From positions 1,550,001 through 1,614,000 of the forward strand of contig JAJFFV010000005.1 in NCBI GenBank assembly GCA_021776475.1: a DNA stretch of 64,000 nucleotides, written 5' to 3'. The notes under the pieces were generated by a model. It was not told the DNA's origin. It was given only the letters and a program-made list of their open reading frames with translations, and made no database searches. This document shows, piece after piece, positions 45,607 to 55,046 of this stretch; position 1 is the first letter of the stretch, and every line of letters begins with the position of its first letter. Source of the DNA: Parvularculaceae bacterium. GTDB taxonomy: Bacteria; Pseudomonadota; Alphaproteobacteria; Caulobacterales; Parvularculaceae. The translations under genes were made by a program, and so were the position numbers.

Positions 45607-46413
45607 ATGGCGGACTACGATCTATATCAAGCGGATGCGTTTACGAGCGTGTTGTTCAAGGGCAATCCGGCGGCGATCATGCCGCTGGAAGAATGGCTAC
45701 CCGATAATATCCTTCAGGCAATTGCGATTGAGAACAATCTTGCTGAAACGGCGTATGTGATCGCGCGCGGAGGTGGTCATTATGATCTCAGATGGTTCAC
45801 ACCTGGTGCAGAGGTTGATCTGTGCGGGCACGCAACGCTGGCAACAGCACACATTCTTTATACAGAACGCGGTGAAACAGCTGAAGAAATCACGTTCAAT
45901 ACAAGAAGCGGTGACCTGACAATCAAGCGCGATGGCGACTATTACGTGATGAATTTCCCGGCCTACACCGATCATGTGCCCGCTGAGCAGCAGATTGACC
46001 TGGTAGAAGAAGCGCTTGGCGCTCGCCCAAAAGAAGTCATCTCGGGTGCTTTCTTGCTCGCCGTGTTCGAGGACCCGCAGATCGTCCGCGCGATGAAACC
46101 TGACCAGTTGAAAATCAGCCAGTTGCGCCAGCCCGGTCACGATGGCTGCGTGTTGGTCACCGCGCCCGGCGATCAAGGCTACGACTTCATCTCCCGGTTC
46201 TTTGCACCAGCCCACGGTATCCCGGAAGATCCGGTAACCGGTTCAGCCCACTGCATGACGACACCTTATTGGGCCGAAAAACTCGGCAAATACGATTTTA
46301 GAGCATATCAGGAATCGCCGCGAGGCGGGGAAGTCCTTTGTACACTGAAACAAGACCGTGTGATCCTAAAAGGCAAAGCTGTGACTTATTTGCGGGGACG
46401 GATTAGTCTTTGA
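45607..46413 (+). CDS. PhzF-family isomerase/epimerase
   Basis: A cytoplasmic enzyme of the diaminopimelate-epimerase fold. The catalytic Glu is E47 in NNLAETAY; the family motifs GNPAA-(V/I) near residue 20, FTPGAEVDLCGHAT (about 64-77) and DPVTGSAHC (about 209-217) are all present. Outside phenazine clusters such proteins have no assigned substrate. AAGGAG lies 10 nt upstream of the ATG. The last 28 nt overlap the 3' end of the convergent EamA gene. Confidence 0.88.
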   Translation: MADYDLYQADAFTSVLFKGNPAAIMPLEEWLPDNILQAIAIENNLAETAYVIARGGGHYDLRWFTPGAEVDLCGHATLATAHILYTERGETAEEITFNTRSGDLTIKRDGDYYVMNFPAYTDHVPAEQQIDLVEEALGARPKEVISGAFLLAVFEDPQIVRAMKPDQLKISQLRQPGHDGCVLVTAPGDQGYDFISRFFAPAHGIPEDPVTGSAHCMTTPYWAEKLGKYDFRAYQESPRGGEVLCTLKQDRVILKGKAVTYLRGRISL

Positions 46414-47366
46414 AGACCGCGTCCGGCACCTGAAAACTGTTTTGACCGGCTGATCGCCAGCCCGGCCAGGATCGCGATCAGGCCAATCAAAAATGTCGAG
46501 CGCAACGGCTCGGCGAATACAAGCATCCCCATGACAATAGCGATAACCGGCGTGCCGTAATTGGCCATCGCCATGAAGCCGGCGCCGTTGTTGCGAATCA
46601 GGTTGATGATCAGGATGGTCGCCACACCGGACGGCATGATGCCAAGATAGATCGATGAAATCCAGCTTGCACTGGTCATGACAGACCAGTCCTGGCCGGA
46701 AAAAAGCATCAGCGGCGTTGCAAAAAGCGCGGAGCAAAGGACCGTCCCAGCCCCAAAGGTACGCGCCGGCATTTCCGGTGCCCAGCGCATCATCACAGCA
46801 TAAGTGGCGTAACAGACATTTGCGAGGATGAGCAGCAATTGAGCGGTCACGTCACTTGACCCTATGTCCTGCAATGCGGCCGGGCCAATCAAAAAAATCA
46901 CGCCCAGCGTGCCAAGCGCAAATCCGATGATCTTTGGCGCAGTCAGTTTTTCGCGGGCGAAGAAATATGCCATAATGATTGTAACCAGCGGCATGAAGGC
47001 CATGTAGATACCGGCCAACATGGAATCGAGCGTTTTCTGTGCCAGCGGAAACAACGTGAACGGAATAGTATAACCGATTAACCCGCCGGCAATCATAAAA
47101 AGCCAACGCTTGTCTATTTTCTTTTTGGCTTTTGACTGCACGAAAAGGGAAGGGAGCTTGCGACCGGTCGCGTACGCATAGGCGAGCAACATAATGGCGG
47201 CGACCCATAGCCGGATGCCGGAAACGACACCAGGCTCTGCCACCGTAACCGCGGTTTTTATGAAAACAAAAGCCGACCCGCCAATAAAAGTAAGCGCGAG
47301 CAACATCAGCCAATCCTTCACGGATGCATCACTCAGCACGGTCAATTGCGGCTCGGATCTGCTCAT
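46386..47366 (-). CDS. EamA/DMT-family permease
   Basis: A 326-aa ten-helix drug/metabolite transporter with two EamA repeats (about residues 20-160 and 175-310), recognised by GGSAFVFIK in helix 1, the PLVTIIMAYFFAREKLTAPKIIG ending of repeat 1 (helix 4-5) and the matching PVIAIVMGMLVFAEPL in repeat 2. The substrate is unknown. The ATG at 47366 starts just before helix 1; the frame is open further upstream but that part is not transporter-like. It is divergent from serC, with the serC leader between. Confidence 0.85.
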   Translation of the reverse strand: MSRSEPQLTVLSDASVKDWLMLLALTFIGGSAFVFIKTAVTVAEPGVVSGIRLWVAAIMLLAYAYATGRKLPSLFVQSKAKKKIDKRWLFMIAGGLIGYTIPFTLFPLAQKTLDSMLAGIYMAFMPLVTIIMAYFFAREKLTAPKIIGFALGTLGVIFLIGPAALQDIGSSDVTAQLLLILANVCYATYAVMMRWAPEMPARTFGAGTVLCSALFATPLMLFSGQDWSVMTSASWISSIYLGIMPSGVATILIINLIRNNGAGFMAMANYGTPVIAIVMGMLVFAEPLRSTFLIGLIAILAGLAISRSKQFSGAGRGLQRLIRPRK

Positions 47367-47499
47367 AGGCCGCCAGCTAGGCCCTTCCCGTTGAGCGGTC
47401 AAGCAGCTTCTCCTAACAGCATGATGAGAAATACCTATGTACATGTGTACAATTCCTCGTTGACACAGCGGACAAATCTGCAAACCTAGAGGTGGGCCA

Positions 47500-47541
47500 C
47501 GCCGTCCCAACGCGGCGCGACCTATCTGCGAGGATAGGAGA
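47500..47541 (+). promoter_or_regulatory. Structured leader of serC (candidate serC RNA motif)
   Basis: Two adjacent hairpins precede serC: CGCCG (47500-47504) with CGGCG (47513-47517), loop of 8; and CCTATC (47521-47526) with GATAGG (47533-47538), loop of 6. The second stem includes most of the Shine-Dalgarno AGGAG (47536-47540), 7 nt before the ATG at 47548. Alphaproteobacterial serC genes carry a known short conserved RNA called the serC motif; the position and shape agree, but I cannot compare it with a covariance model. Confidence 0.55.
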
Positions 47542-47547
47542 TGACAG

Positions 47548-48702
47548 ATGTTGATCCAAAAACCGGCGCTCTTGCCGGCGCGAGCTTTTTTCTCATCCGG
47601 ACCGTGCGCCAAGCGCCCCGGCTGGTCTCTCAAAAATCTCGAAAATGCGATCATTGGTCGCTCCCACCGCTCGGCGCCTTGCAAAGCGCGTCTAAAGCAG
47701 GCGATCGACAAAACCCGTAACCTGCTTGCTGTGCCAGCGGACTATCGCATCGGCATTGTGCCGGCGTCGGATACGGGCGCGGTTGAAATTGCTTTGTGGA
47801 GCCTACTGGGCGCCCGGCCGGTGACCGTTTTGGCTTGGGAGAGTTTCGGTCAGGGCTGGGTCACGGACACGGTCAAACAGCTGAAGATAGAGCCAACGGT
47901 GATCACCGCTGACTATGGCTCAATCCCTGATTTAAATGATGTTGATCCGTCTCATGATGTTGTCTTCACCTGGAACGGCACAACTTCTGGCGTGCGCGTG
48001 CCCGACGGGAACTGGATCAGCACTGCCCGCGCCGGCTTGACAATTTGCGATGCAACGTCCGCCGCATTCGCCCAACTTCTAGAATGGCCGAAGCTCGATG
48101 CCACGACATTCTCGTGGCAGAAAGTGATGGGCGGTGAGGCAGCGCACGGGATGTTGATCCTGAGCCCGCGTGCCGTCGCGCGGCTGGAATCCTGGACGCC
48201 GCCATGGCCACTACCGAAAATCTTCCGCCTGACCAAAGGTGGCAAACTGATCGAGGGCATTTTTGAAGGGGCGACGATCAACACGCCGTCGATGCTCTGC
48301 GTCGAAGATTATCTTGATACGTTGGACTGGGGGTTGGCGCTCGGTGGCCTCGATGCGCTTTGCGCGCGGGCAGATGCTAATCTTGCGGTTCTTGCCGATT
48401 GGGTCCGCAGAACCGAATGGGTGGATTTTCTCTGTGCTGATCAAGCGATCCGTTCAAACACATCGGTGACCCTAAAAATCTCCGATGAACGGATCTCAGC
48501 GATGCCGCCGGAAGAGCAGCGCGCCTTTGTCAAAAAGATCGAGCGACTTTTGGAAACCGAGAGTGCTGCCTTTGATATTGGCGGCTACCGGGATGCCCCG
48601 CCGGGTCTGCGGATCTGGTGTGGTGCAACGGTGGAAACAGCGGATCTGGAGGCGCTGACCGCGTGGCTTGATTGGGCCTTCGAGACGACTGTTTCTGGTT
48701 GA
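47548..48702 (+). CDS. serC: Phosphoserine aminotransferase
   Basis: PLP enzyme of serine biosynthesis that makes O-phosphoserine from 3-phosphohydroxypyruvate and glutamate. The 384-aa product begins with the alphaproteobacterial SerC pattern ([13 protein letters not shown]), has GRSHRS-x3-K near residue 38, and the PLP lysine in [13 protein letters not shown] around residue 192. The ATG at 47548 is chosen because AGGAG is 7 nt upstream; the ATG at 47541 is out of frame. serA lies downstream with pagL in between, so the serine genes form a loose cluster. Confidence 0.94.
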   Translation: MLIQKPALLPARAFFSSGPCAKRPGWSLKNLENAIIGRSHRSAPCKARLKQAIDKTRNLLAVPADYRIGIVPASDTGAVEIALWSLLGARPVTVLAWESFGQGWVTDTVKQLKIEPTVITADYGSIPDLNDVDPSHDVVFTWNGTTSGVRVPDGNWISTARAGLTICDATSAAFAQLLEWPKLDATTFSWQKVMGGEAAHGMLILSPRAVARLESWTPPWPLPKIFRLTKGGKLIEGIFEGATINTPSMLCVEDYLDTLDWGLALGGLDALCARADANLAVLADWVRRTEWVDFLCADQAIRSNTSVTLKISDERISAMPPEEQRAFVKKIERLLETESAAFDIGGYRDAPPGLRIWCGATVETADLEALTAWLDWAFETTVSG

Positions 48703-48765
48703 ATTTGGGATTTTACACCATGGCAAATGAAGCTATAGTACGCCTTAATGGTAGGGGACTTAATA

Positions 48766-49356
48766 ATGAAATCCGCAAAGTATATAGCCTTTTTCGTGGC
48801 ATCCGCGTTGGTTGTTTTCGGCAGCGCAGCGCAGGCAGGGATCGAGGAACTTCGCATTGGATTCGCCCAACACGATGTCGAGCTTACCGGCGACCCGGCG
48901 CGCGAGAGCGGTATCAATATTCAACCTCAGATCGTTTTCAAATCCCCGAGGATTTTAAGTTTCATGGCGTCGCCAAATCCCTATTTGATCGCGTCGATCA
49001 ATTCGGACGGGGAGACCAACTTTGCCGGTGGCGGTCTTCTCTACAAAAGGCATTTCGGGGCCAGCGACTGGTTTTGGGAATTCGATGGCGGCATTGTCTA
49101 TCAGGATGGCCGGACCAAGCTTCCACCGCCAATCGAAGCCGCAGAGCGACTGCGTATCATAGCCTCAGAGATTACTTTTGGTTCGCACATGCAGTTTCAT
49201 TTTGTGGCGGGCCTCGGCAAGGTGACAGCGGCCAACTGGGACGCGCAGATTTACTTCGAGCACTTGTCGCATGGCCAGATTCTCAGCAGCGACGACAAAA
49301 ACGAAGGCGTCGAGAATATCGGCGTCAAGTTTTCCCGCCGCTTCAACAACAAATAA
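48766..49356 (+). CDS. PagL-type lipid A 3-O-deacylase
   Basis: An outer-membrane barrel acyl hydrolase that removes the 3-O acyl chain of lipid A. The 196-aa product has a Sec signal peptide (MKSAKYIAFF to SAAQA) and the family signature near the C-terminus, IYFEHLSHGQI with the catalytic H-x-S pair, followed by the Glu in the KNEGVENIGVKFSRRF barrel end. AGGGG lies about 10 nt before the ATG at 48766; an upstream ATG at 48748 would leave the Shine-Dalgarno within the gene. It is inserted between serC and serA and is followed by a terminator. Confidence 0.82.
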   Translation: MKSAKYIAFFVASALVVFGSAAQAGIEELRIGFAQHDVELTGDPARESGINIQPQIVFKSPRILSFMASPNPYLIASINSDGETNFAGGGLLYKRHFGASDWFWEFDGGIVYQDGRTKLPPPIEAAERLRIIASEITFGSHMQFHFVAGLGKVTAANWDAQIYFEHLSHGQILSSDDKNEGVENIGVKFSRRFNNK

Positions 49357-49412
49357 GCCGCAAGCCTAACAAACGGCATCGTCTACACTTAATCCACCTT
49401 TCAAATTCCGAC

Positions 49413-49443
49413 CTCTTCTGCAGCGCAAGCGCAGAAGGGTTTT
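49413..49443 (+). terminator. Terminator-like hairpin between pagL and serA
   Basis: CTTCTGC (49415-49421) pairs perfectly with GCAGAAG (49431-49437), extended by a U-G and a C-G pair, with a 9-nt loop and TTTT at 49440-49443. It ends pagL transcription or acts as an attenuator for serA, whose ATG (49465) is 21 nt further on. Confidence 0.65.
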
Positions 49444-49464
49444 GTCATGCCTGAAGGATCCGCC

Positions 49465-51045
49465 ATGCCCAAAATTCTAATCTCCGACAAACTAAGCCCA
49501 ACTGCCGTCCAGGTTTTCAAGGACCGTGGCCTTGACGTCACTTACGAGCCCGATCTCGGACCTGACAAGGAACGCCTTCTCGCAGCGATCCCTGCCTTTG
49601 ACGGTCTTGCTGTGCGCTCCGCCACCAAAGCGACCTTGAAGCTGATCAAGGCTGCAGCAAACCTGAAGGTCATTGGCCGGGCGGGCATCGGTGTCGACAA
49701 CATTGATATTCCCGCCGCAACATCAGCTGGCATTGTCGTGATGAACACACCCTATGGCAATTCCATCACCACGGCGGAACACGCGATCGCAATGCTGTTT
49801 TCGCTTGCCCGGAAAATTCCGCAGGCCAATGAAAGTACGCATGCGGGCAAATGGGAAAAATCGAAATTCATGGGAACCGAGCTCTATAGCAAAACACTCG
49901 GGTTGATCGGCTGCGGTAATATTGGTTCGATTGTCGCCAGTCGGGGTATCGGCCTGCAGATGAAAGTTGCCGCCTATGATCCGTTTTTGACGGCGGAGCG
50001 CGCCCAGGAAATTGGCGTTGAAAAGCTGAACCTTGACGACCTGCTTGCCAAGGCCGATTTTATTTCGCTTCACACTCCTCTGACCGATCAGACCCGTAAT
50101 ATTCTATCAGCGGAAAACCTCGCACGAACAAAAAAAGGCGTGCGCATTGTTAATTGCGCCAGAGGTGGTCTGATCGATGAAGAAGCGCTGCGCGAGGCGC
50201 TCGATAACGGTCACGTCGCCGCTGCCGCGCTGGATGTCTTCGCCGAGGAGCCAGCGACCAGTAACGTTCTGTTTGGTCATCCCAACGTTGTCTGCACGCC
50301 GCATTTGGGGGCTTCCACGTCAGAGGCACAGGAGAATGTCGCGGTGCAGGTGGCCGAGCAAATGGCGGCGTTCCTGCTAACAGGTGCAGTCACCAATGCC
50401 CTCAACATGCCGTCGGTGACGGCCGAAGAGGCGCCGCGCCTGAGACCGTTTATTTCACTGGCCGAAAAACTCGGCTCTCTGGCCGGACAACTAACAGAAT
50501 CGGGGGTTCGTGAAATTCAGATCACCTTTGCAGGTTCCGTCAGCAAATTGAACACCGGTCCCATGACAGCTGCAGCCATTGCCGGCGTTCTAGCGCCTAT
50601 GCTGCAGGACATAAATGTCGTCAGCGCAGCAGTGGTGGCAAAAGAACGCGGCATCAATATAGCTGAGACGATCACTGACGCATCAGAGAATTTTGAAAGC
50701 ACTATCAGTCTCAAGATCACAACAGAGAAATTTTCAAGAACTGTTACCGGCGCCTTGTTCGGTGGCACGCCGCGGATCGTTGAAATCAAGGGTATCGAAA
50801 TGGAAGCGTCGTTCGCCCCGTACATGCTCTACGTGACGAATGACGACAGGCCTGGTTTCATCGGCGCCCTTGGCGCCCTTTTGGGCGACGCAAAGCTCAA
50901 CATCGCGACTTTTAACCTTGGCCGTAACGATCACGGTGCAATCGCGCTGGTCGCGGTCGATAGCGAAATCACAGAACAGGTCCTCGAGCGCGTCCGGCAA
51001 CTTGCCCATGTGCGCCAGGCAAAAAAACTGTCCTTCGCCATGTGA
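49465..51045 (+). CDS. serA: D-3-phosphoglycerate dehydrogenase, long form
   Basis: First enzyme of serine biosynthesis; oxidises 3-phosphoglycerate with NAD+. The 526-aa product has the substrate-binding part with VIGRAGIGVDNID, the NAD site LGLIGCGNIGS (about residues 143-153), the catalytic Arg (NCARGGLIDE), Glu (FAEEP) and His (TPHLGAST), then the intervening ASB domain (about 315-450) and a C-terminal ACT domain (about 453-526), the usual site of serine feedback. The ATG at 49465 has AAGGA 8 nt upstream; an ATG at 49447 would add six residues and use a Shine-Dalgarno inside the hairpin. Confidence 0.93.
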   Translation: MPKILISDKLSPTAVQVFKDRGLDVTYEPDLGPDKERLLAAIPAFDGLAVRSATKATLKLIKAAANLKVIGRAGIGVDNIDIPAATSAGIVVMNTPYGNSITTAEHAIAMLFSLARKIPQANESTHAGKWEKSKFMGTELYSKTLGLIGCGNIGSIVASRGIGLQMKVAAYDPFLTAERAQEIGVEKLNLDDLLAKADFISLHTPLTDQTRNILSAENLARTKKGVRIVNCARGGLIDEEALREALDNGHVAAAALDVFAEEPATSNVLFGHPNVVCTPHLGASTSEAQENVAVQVAEQMAAFLLTGAVTNALNMPSVTAEEAPRLRPFISLAEKLGSLAGQLTESGVREIQITFAGSVSKLNTGPMTAAAIAGVLAPMLQDINVVSAAVVAKERGINIAETITDASENFESTISLKITTEKFSRTVTGALFGGTPRIVEIKGIEMEASFAPYMLYVTNDDRPGFIGALGALLGDAKLNIATFNLGRNDHGAIALVAVDSEITEQVLERVRQLAHVRQAKKLSFAM

Positions 51046-51062
51046 GGCCAAGCCGCAGAAGA

Positions 51063-51602
51063 TCAGTTGGCACTCAGCCTAACATGGACCGTCGCGTCGT
51101 CATTGAATGGACCAATCGCTACGCCAGCGATCTTAATTTCACCGACCCGGTAGGACACCGCATATCGCTGATAGGCTTCGCCTTCGCGCCCGCTGACTGA
51201 TGCTTCGCGCGTCCGCGCAAAAATCGATACGCGGTCAGACAAGTCCTGTACACTCGCAGGCTCCGCTGCATCAGCATACAAGGCATCAGAGTGCTGATTA
51301 TTGATCCATTTCTCAATTGCTTTTTCGGAGACGCCGTCTGCAAAAGTATAAAGACTGGCGCTCAGGGGCATGTCCCGCGACTCATTGGAAATCTTCACCT
51401 TCAAAATAACACGCTGATCGCGAAAATCGTACAGGCGCAAAAGCGGCCCATAAGTGTACCGGCTGAAATACCGGTCAATTGTGGTTACGTTCGGTTTGCT
51501 GTCGAGCGGCGTTACCGTCGCTGGCGCATTCATTACCTGTTCGCAGCCGCTGAGGATCAGTGCAGCAGCAAGCGCGACGGTTATGTTTCCTGATAAGGTC
51601 AT
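51063..51602 (-). CDS. Hypothetical lipoprotein
   Basis: Not recognised. The 179-aa product starts at the ATG at 51602 (GGAGG 4 nt upstream), far inside a longer open frame that overlaps purA. The signal peptide ends in a lipobox LILSGC (Cys20). The mature part is about 160 residues with alternating beta-like strands and a helix around SEKAIEKWINNQ; no known motif. It is divergent from purA, with about 196 bp between. Confidence 0.7.
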   Translation of the reverse strand: MTLSGNITVALAAALILSGCEQVMNAPATVTPLDSKPNVTTIDRYFSRYTYGPLLRLYDFRDQRVILKVKISNESRDMPLSASLYTFADGVSEKAIEKWINNQHSDALYADAAEPASVQDLSDRVSIFARTREASVSGREGEAYQRYAVSYRVGEIKIAGVAIGPFNDDATVHVRLSAN

Positions 51603-51798
51603 GCGTCCTCCGTCATTTTGTTTCGTCCGCAATATATCAGCTAGACCCTCGAAACGGCAATCCGTGACCGCCAATCGCGGATTCCGGTTTGACCTTGTGA
51701 CCGCCATCAGCGATGTTCCGCCGTCTGGAGCGGCCCCGGGTTGAGACAGCCAGAATCGCTCCATAGATCTTTCTTCAGATGCGATAAGGCAAATCAAG

Positions 51799-53091
51799 AT
51801 GGCAGATGTAGCGGTAATCGGCGCCCAGTGGGGAGACGAGGGCAAAGGCAAACTGGTCGACTGGCTGTCGGCGCGGGCCGACGTGGTAGTGCGCTTCCAG
51901 GGCGGTCACAATGCCGGTCATACGCTGGTGATCGACGGCAAGGTCTATAAACTCTCCCTTTTGCCATCCGGCATTGTCCGCGATGGCAAAGTATCGGTGA
52001 TCGGCAACGGCGTTGTGGTGGACCCGTGGGCCCTGGTCGACGAGATGGATCGATTGCGCGATCAAAGTATCTCGATAACGCCGGTCAACCTGGTTATCGC
52101 CGAAAACGTACCGCTCATTTTGCCCTTGCATGGAGAGCTGGACGTCTTGCGGGAGGCGGCAGCCGGCGACAAAAAAATTGGCACGACGAAGCGGGGCATC
52201 GGCCCCGCCTATGAGGACAAAGTCGGCCGACGTGCCATCCGGTTGATTGATCTTGCCTACCCATCGACATTGAAGGAAAAAGTCGAAAAGCTCCTGACAC
52301 ATCATAATGCCTTGCGTCGTGGGCTTGGCGTGAAGGAGCTCAACCCAGAAGCGCTGGTCGAGAAATTAAAACAGATCGCGCCGAAAATACTGCCATACGC
52401 CGGCCCTGCCTGGCGGCTCGTGCAGGAGGCGCGCAAGGCAGGCAAGCGGATCCTGTTTGAGGGCGCGCAAGGCGTACTCCTTGATGTCGATCACGGCACA
52501 TACCCATATGTGACCTCATCGAACGTTGTGGCGGGGCAGGCAGCTGCCGGCGCCGGTCTTGGCCCCAAAGCCCTCGGCTATGTGCTCGGGATCGTCAAGG
52601 CCTATACAACCCGCGTGGGCGAGGGACCATTCCCCACCGAAGATGAAAGTGAGACCGGTCAGCTGTTGGGCGAGCGCGGCCGTGAATTCGGTACGGTCAC
52701 AGGCCGCAAACGCCGCTGCGGCTGGTTTGATGCCGTTCTAGTGCGTCAGTCCCTAAAACTTGCCGGCGTTGACGGCATCGCGCTGACCAAGCTCGATGTT
52801 CTCGACGGGTTTAATGAATTGAAAGTCTGTATAGGGTATGATCTCGATGGCAAACAGATCGACTATTTTCCGGCGGGAATGGATGCGCAGGCAAGCGTCA
52901 AGCCGGTCTATGAAACCATGCCCGGCTGGCAAGGTTCAACCGAAGGTGCGCGCAGCTGGGCGGATTTACCGGCAGAAGCTGTCAAATATGTGCGCCGTAT
53001 CGAGGAGCTGATTGAGTGTCCGGTGGCGCTGGTCTCTACTTCACCGGAGCGCGAAGACGTGATCCTTATGCGCGATCCATATGAAGACTAG
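51799..53091 (+). CDS. purA: Adenylosuccinate synthetase
   Basis: GTP-dependent enzyme of AMP synthesis from IMP and aspartate. The P-loop-like GDEGKGK is at residues 12-18, followed by the GGHNAGHT motif (about 36-43), the catalytic His41, [11 protein letters not shown] near residue 130, and the GTP site near the C-terminus (STSPERED). The 430-aa length is typical. Its stop lies inside the next gene, giving an 11-nt overlap with the ArsC-family gene, so the two are coupled. Confidence 0.97.
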   Translation: MADVAVIGAQWGDEGKGKLVDWLSARADVVVRFQGGHNAGHTLVIDGKVYKLSLLPSGIVRDGKVSVIGNGVVVDPWALVDEMDRLRDQSISITPVNLVIAENVPLILPLHGELDVLREAAAGDKKIGTTKRGIGPAYEDKVGRRAIRLIDLAYPSTLKEKVEKLLTHHNALRRGLGVKELNPEALVEKLKQIAPKILPYAGPAWRLVQEARKAGKRILFEGAQGVLLDVDHGTYPYVTSSNVVAGQAAAGAGLGPKALGYVLGIVKAYTTRVGEGPFPTEDESETGQLLGERGREFGTVTGRKRRCGWFDAVLVRQSLKLAGVDGIALTKLDVLDGFNELKVCIGYDLDGKQIDYFPAGMDAQASVKPVYETMPGWQGSTEGARSWADLPAEAVKYVRRIEELIECPVALVSTSPEREDVILMRDPYED

Positions 53092-53440
53092 CGGCGTGAA
53101 CTTCTACGGTCTAAAAAACTGCGATACCTGTCGCAAGGCGAGCAAGGCACTGGAAGCGGCAGGTGTCGATTTCACCTATACCGATGTTCGTGCGGACGGC
53201 GTGCCTGAAAAAACGCTGAAAAACTGGATTAGGGTGCTTGGGCCAGATCAGCTGGTCAATCGCCGTTCAACCACCTGGCGGGGTCTGACAGATGCTGAAA
53301 AAGCTGGCGCCGATGACGCGGCAAAACTCGTATCGCTTCTGCAGGCAAACCCGACCTTGATCAAACGCCCAGTGCTAGAGGCTGGCGGGGAAATTTACCT
53401 CGGCTGGAGCGAGGATGTGAAACAACAATTCGGTCTGTAA
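53081..53440 (+). CDS. ArsC/Spx-family thioredoxin-fold protein (YffB-like)
   Basis: A 119-aa protein with the ArsC-family start [14 protein letters not shown]14 and C17 form a CxxC pair. It has the family core R-x-D/E-L-V-N-R-R and the end GEIYLGWSE. In this YffB-like branch arsenate reduction has not been shown; a glutathione-linked thiol role is possible. It begins 11 nt before the end of purA, so translation is probably coupled; purA-arsC-like pairing is seen in other proteobacteria. Confidence 0.85.
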   Translation: MKTSGVNFYGLKNCDTCRKASKALEAAGVDFTYTDVRADGVPEKTLKNWIRVLGPDQLVNRRSTTWRGLTDAEKAGADDAAKLVSLLQANPTLIKRPVLEAGGEIYLGWSEDVKQQFGL

Positions 53441-53471
53441 CCCTCACCCCAATATTGGCGATTCGATCTTC

Positions 53472-54317
53472 TTAGTACGAAATAGAATACGCCCGAACAG
53501 TCCCCGGCTGCCAGTTTGGCACATACAGCATGTTCCCAATACGCACGAAGTCATTCATGAAAACCTCAATTTCTTCTGTGTTGAGGAGGACTTGCGTACT
53601 GCCATCCTCAGCCACATACCGCAGCACGCCGGGCCATGAACTGACAATGTAACCGCCTTCATCCAACGGTGTCATCATGTCAGCGTTTTTCATACCGCCG
53701 GCAAGCGTAGAAATCTCTTTCGTTTTGAGGTCAACCGACAAAAGCTCACCCGCATCCATCGTCACGACAAGCAACGCGCCCTGCCAGACCATCAAGCCAT
53801 TGATACCGCCAAATTTTTCATCCTCCGCCCAGACCGACATCTCGCCGTCTTTGTAAAGATAAATACGGGCGGTGCCGGAATCGCTAACCAGTACGCCGTG
53901 CTCTGGCCAGATCACAACATCATTGAGGAAGGTTGCTCCTTCGGCCCGGACCCGATCAATGATATCCCCGGTCACGGTATCGATGATGACCAAACGATCG
54001 ATGTCCGAGACGTAGAGAACATCCCCCTCAAGGGCGAGCCCCTTCGGCCCATCAAGTCCGTCAGCCCAGCTCTTCGCGATGGGCGTACCGTCAAGCGCTA
54101 TTGTCGCGATGTAGCCATTGCCATCCTTGTCTTCGCCGCCGCCATTGACGTTGGAAACATAGAGGAACTTGCCCGTTGCGTCAGCTGCGACACTTTCTGG
54201 GCTGTCAAATCCTTCCAATACCCACTGTTCGGTCAGTACAGGTACCTTGTTTTGCGGGCCAGTGCAGGCAATGCAAGCAAACAGGCACAGCGATGGTATC
54301 ACGACAATGTATTTCAT
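53472..54317 (-). CDS. SMP-30/NHL-like beta-propeller lipoprotein
   Basis: A 281-aa exported protein. The start at 54317 gives a signal peptide with a lipobox-like ACIACTG (Cys18). The mature part contains repeated blades with patterns such as SPESVAADATGKFLYVSN, GPKGLALEGDVLYVSD and VFMNDFVRIGNMLYVPN, as in SMP-30/gluconolactonase-like six-blade propellers. Metal ligands cannot be assigned, so enzymatic activity is uncertain. Confidence 0.75.
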   Translation of the reverse strand: MKYIVVIPSLCLFACIACTGPQNKVPVLTEQWVLEGFDSPESVAADATGKFLYVSNVNGGGEDKDGNGYIATIALDGTPIAKSWADGLDGPKGLALEGDVLYVSDIDRLVIIDTVTGDIIDRVRAEGATFLNDVVIWPEHGVLVSDSGTARIYLYKDGEMSVWAEDEKFGGINGLMVWQGALLVVTMDAGELLSVDLKTKEISTLAGGMKNADMMTPLDEGGYIVSSWPGVLRYVAEDGSTQVLLNTEEIEVFMNDFVRIGNMLYVPNWQPGTVRAYSISY

Positions 54318-54387
54318 GGGTATGGATCCGTTTTGGCAATGTAATACTACGAAATTAGTACAAAGTAGCCGCCAGAGCAACCCGTGG

Positions 54388-55038
54388 TCATTCTCCGGAA
54401 GGGGAAAAATGCATCGTATCTTTTTGTCTCCCGGCAAGCTCGCCGCCCCATCGCCAGCCCATGGCCGCGATTTCTTCATAGATAGGCGTGCCCGGTGTCA
54501 CCGTGCCGGGTGTCCCGGGTCGCCACGCGCCGCCGCGCCTAAGTCTGCATGATGGCGAGAGTATTTCGCACTGGTCATAAAGTCCGTTCAGCGCGGGATT
54601 TATGTCAAGCGCGAGCCCGTAAGCGTGCAGACTGTATTGTGATCGTCTGCCATCAATGTTGAGCAGACCTTTTGTGCGGCCGACGCGGTAGCCAATGACA
54701 TCATGGAGCGGAAATCCCGCCGACCTTGCGACGCCGAGCGCCGTTTCAATCTCGTCTGCAACATGACGGCAGACAAAAAACGGTTTCAGGTCAGCCAATT
54801 CGATAATTTGCTGATCTTCACGGCATATCGAGCAGGGCAGAGTTGAGTGCCACTCTTCCGGCGTCAATTCCCGTTTGCTCTTTACAACGTCTTGGAAATT
54901 TTCAGCCCGCTGTTTTTCTGCATTCCAGTCCCATGTAGAATAGCTGCAGGTCTCTTCCGCGCATGCCGTGGCGGCGGCAATTATAGTGATGCAGGCGGCA
55001 ACACAAGAATGCTTCGTTATAAGAGAGCAAAAAGACAT
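54388..55038 (-). CDS. M15/VanY-like extracellular peptidase domain protein (extensin-like)
   Basis: A 216-aa protein that starts at the ATG at 55038 with a signal peptide (about residues 1-26). The zinc site of M15-type D,D-peptidases is visible as S-x-H-AYGLALDIN (H and D) and a distal H in DTMHFSP, with a WGG motif before it (MGWRWGGELAG). It therefore probably trims peptidoglycan peptides in the periplasm. Several cysteines (CSICRED and CRHV stretches, CEILSPSC) may form disulfides. It follows the DUF418 gene after 8 nt, so the two are likely cotranscribed. Confidence 0.75.
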   Translation of the reverse strand: MSFCSLITKHSCVAACITIIAAATACAEETCSYSTWDWNAEKQRAENFQDVVKSKRELTPEEWHSTLPCSICREDQQIIELADLKPFFVCRHVADEIETALGVARSAGFPLHDVIGYRVGRTKGLLNIDGRRSQYSLHAYGLALDINPALNGLYDQCEILSPSCRLRRGGAWRPGTPGTVTPGTPIYEEIAAMGWRWGGELAGRQKDTMHFSPSGE

Positions 55039-55046
55039 TTTAGAGC

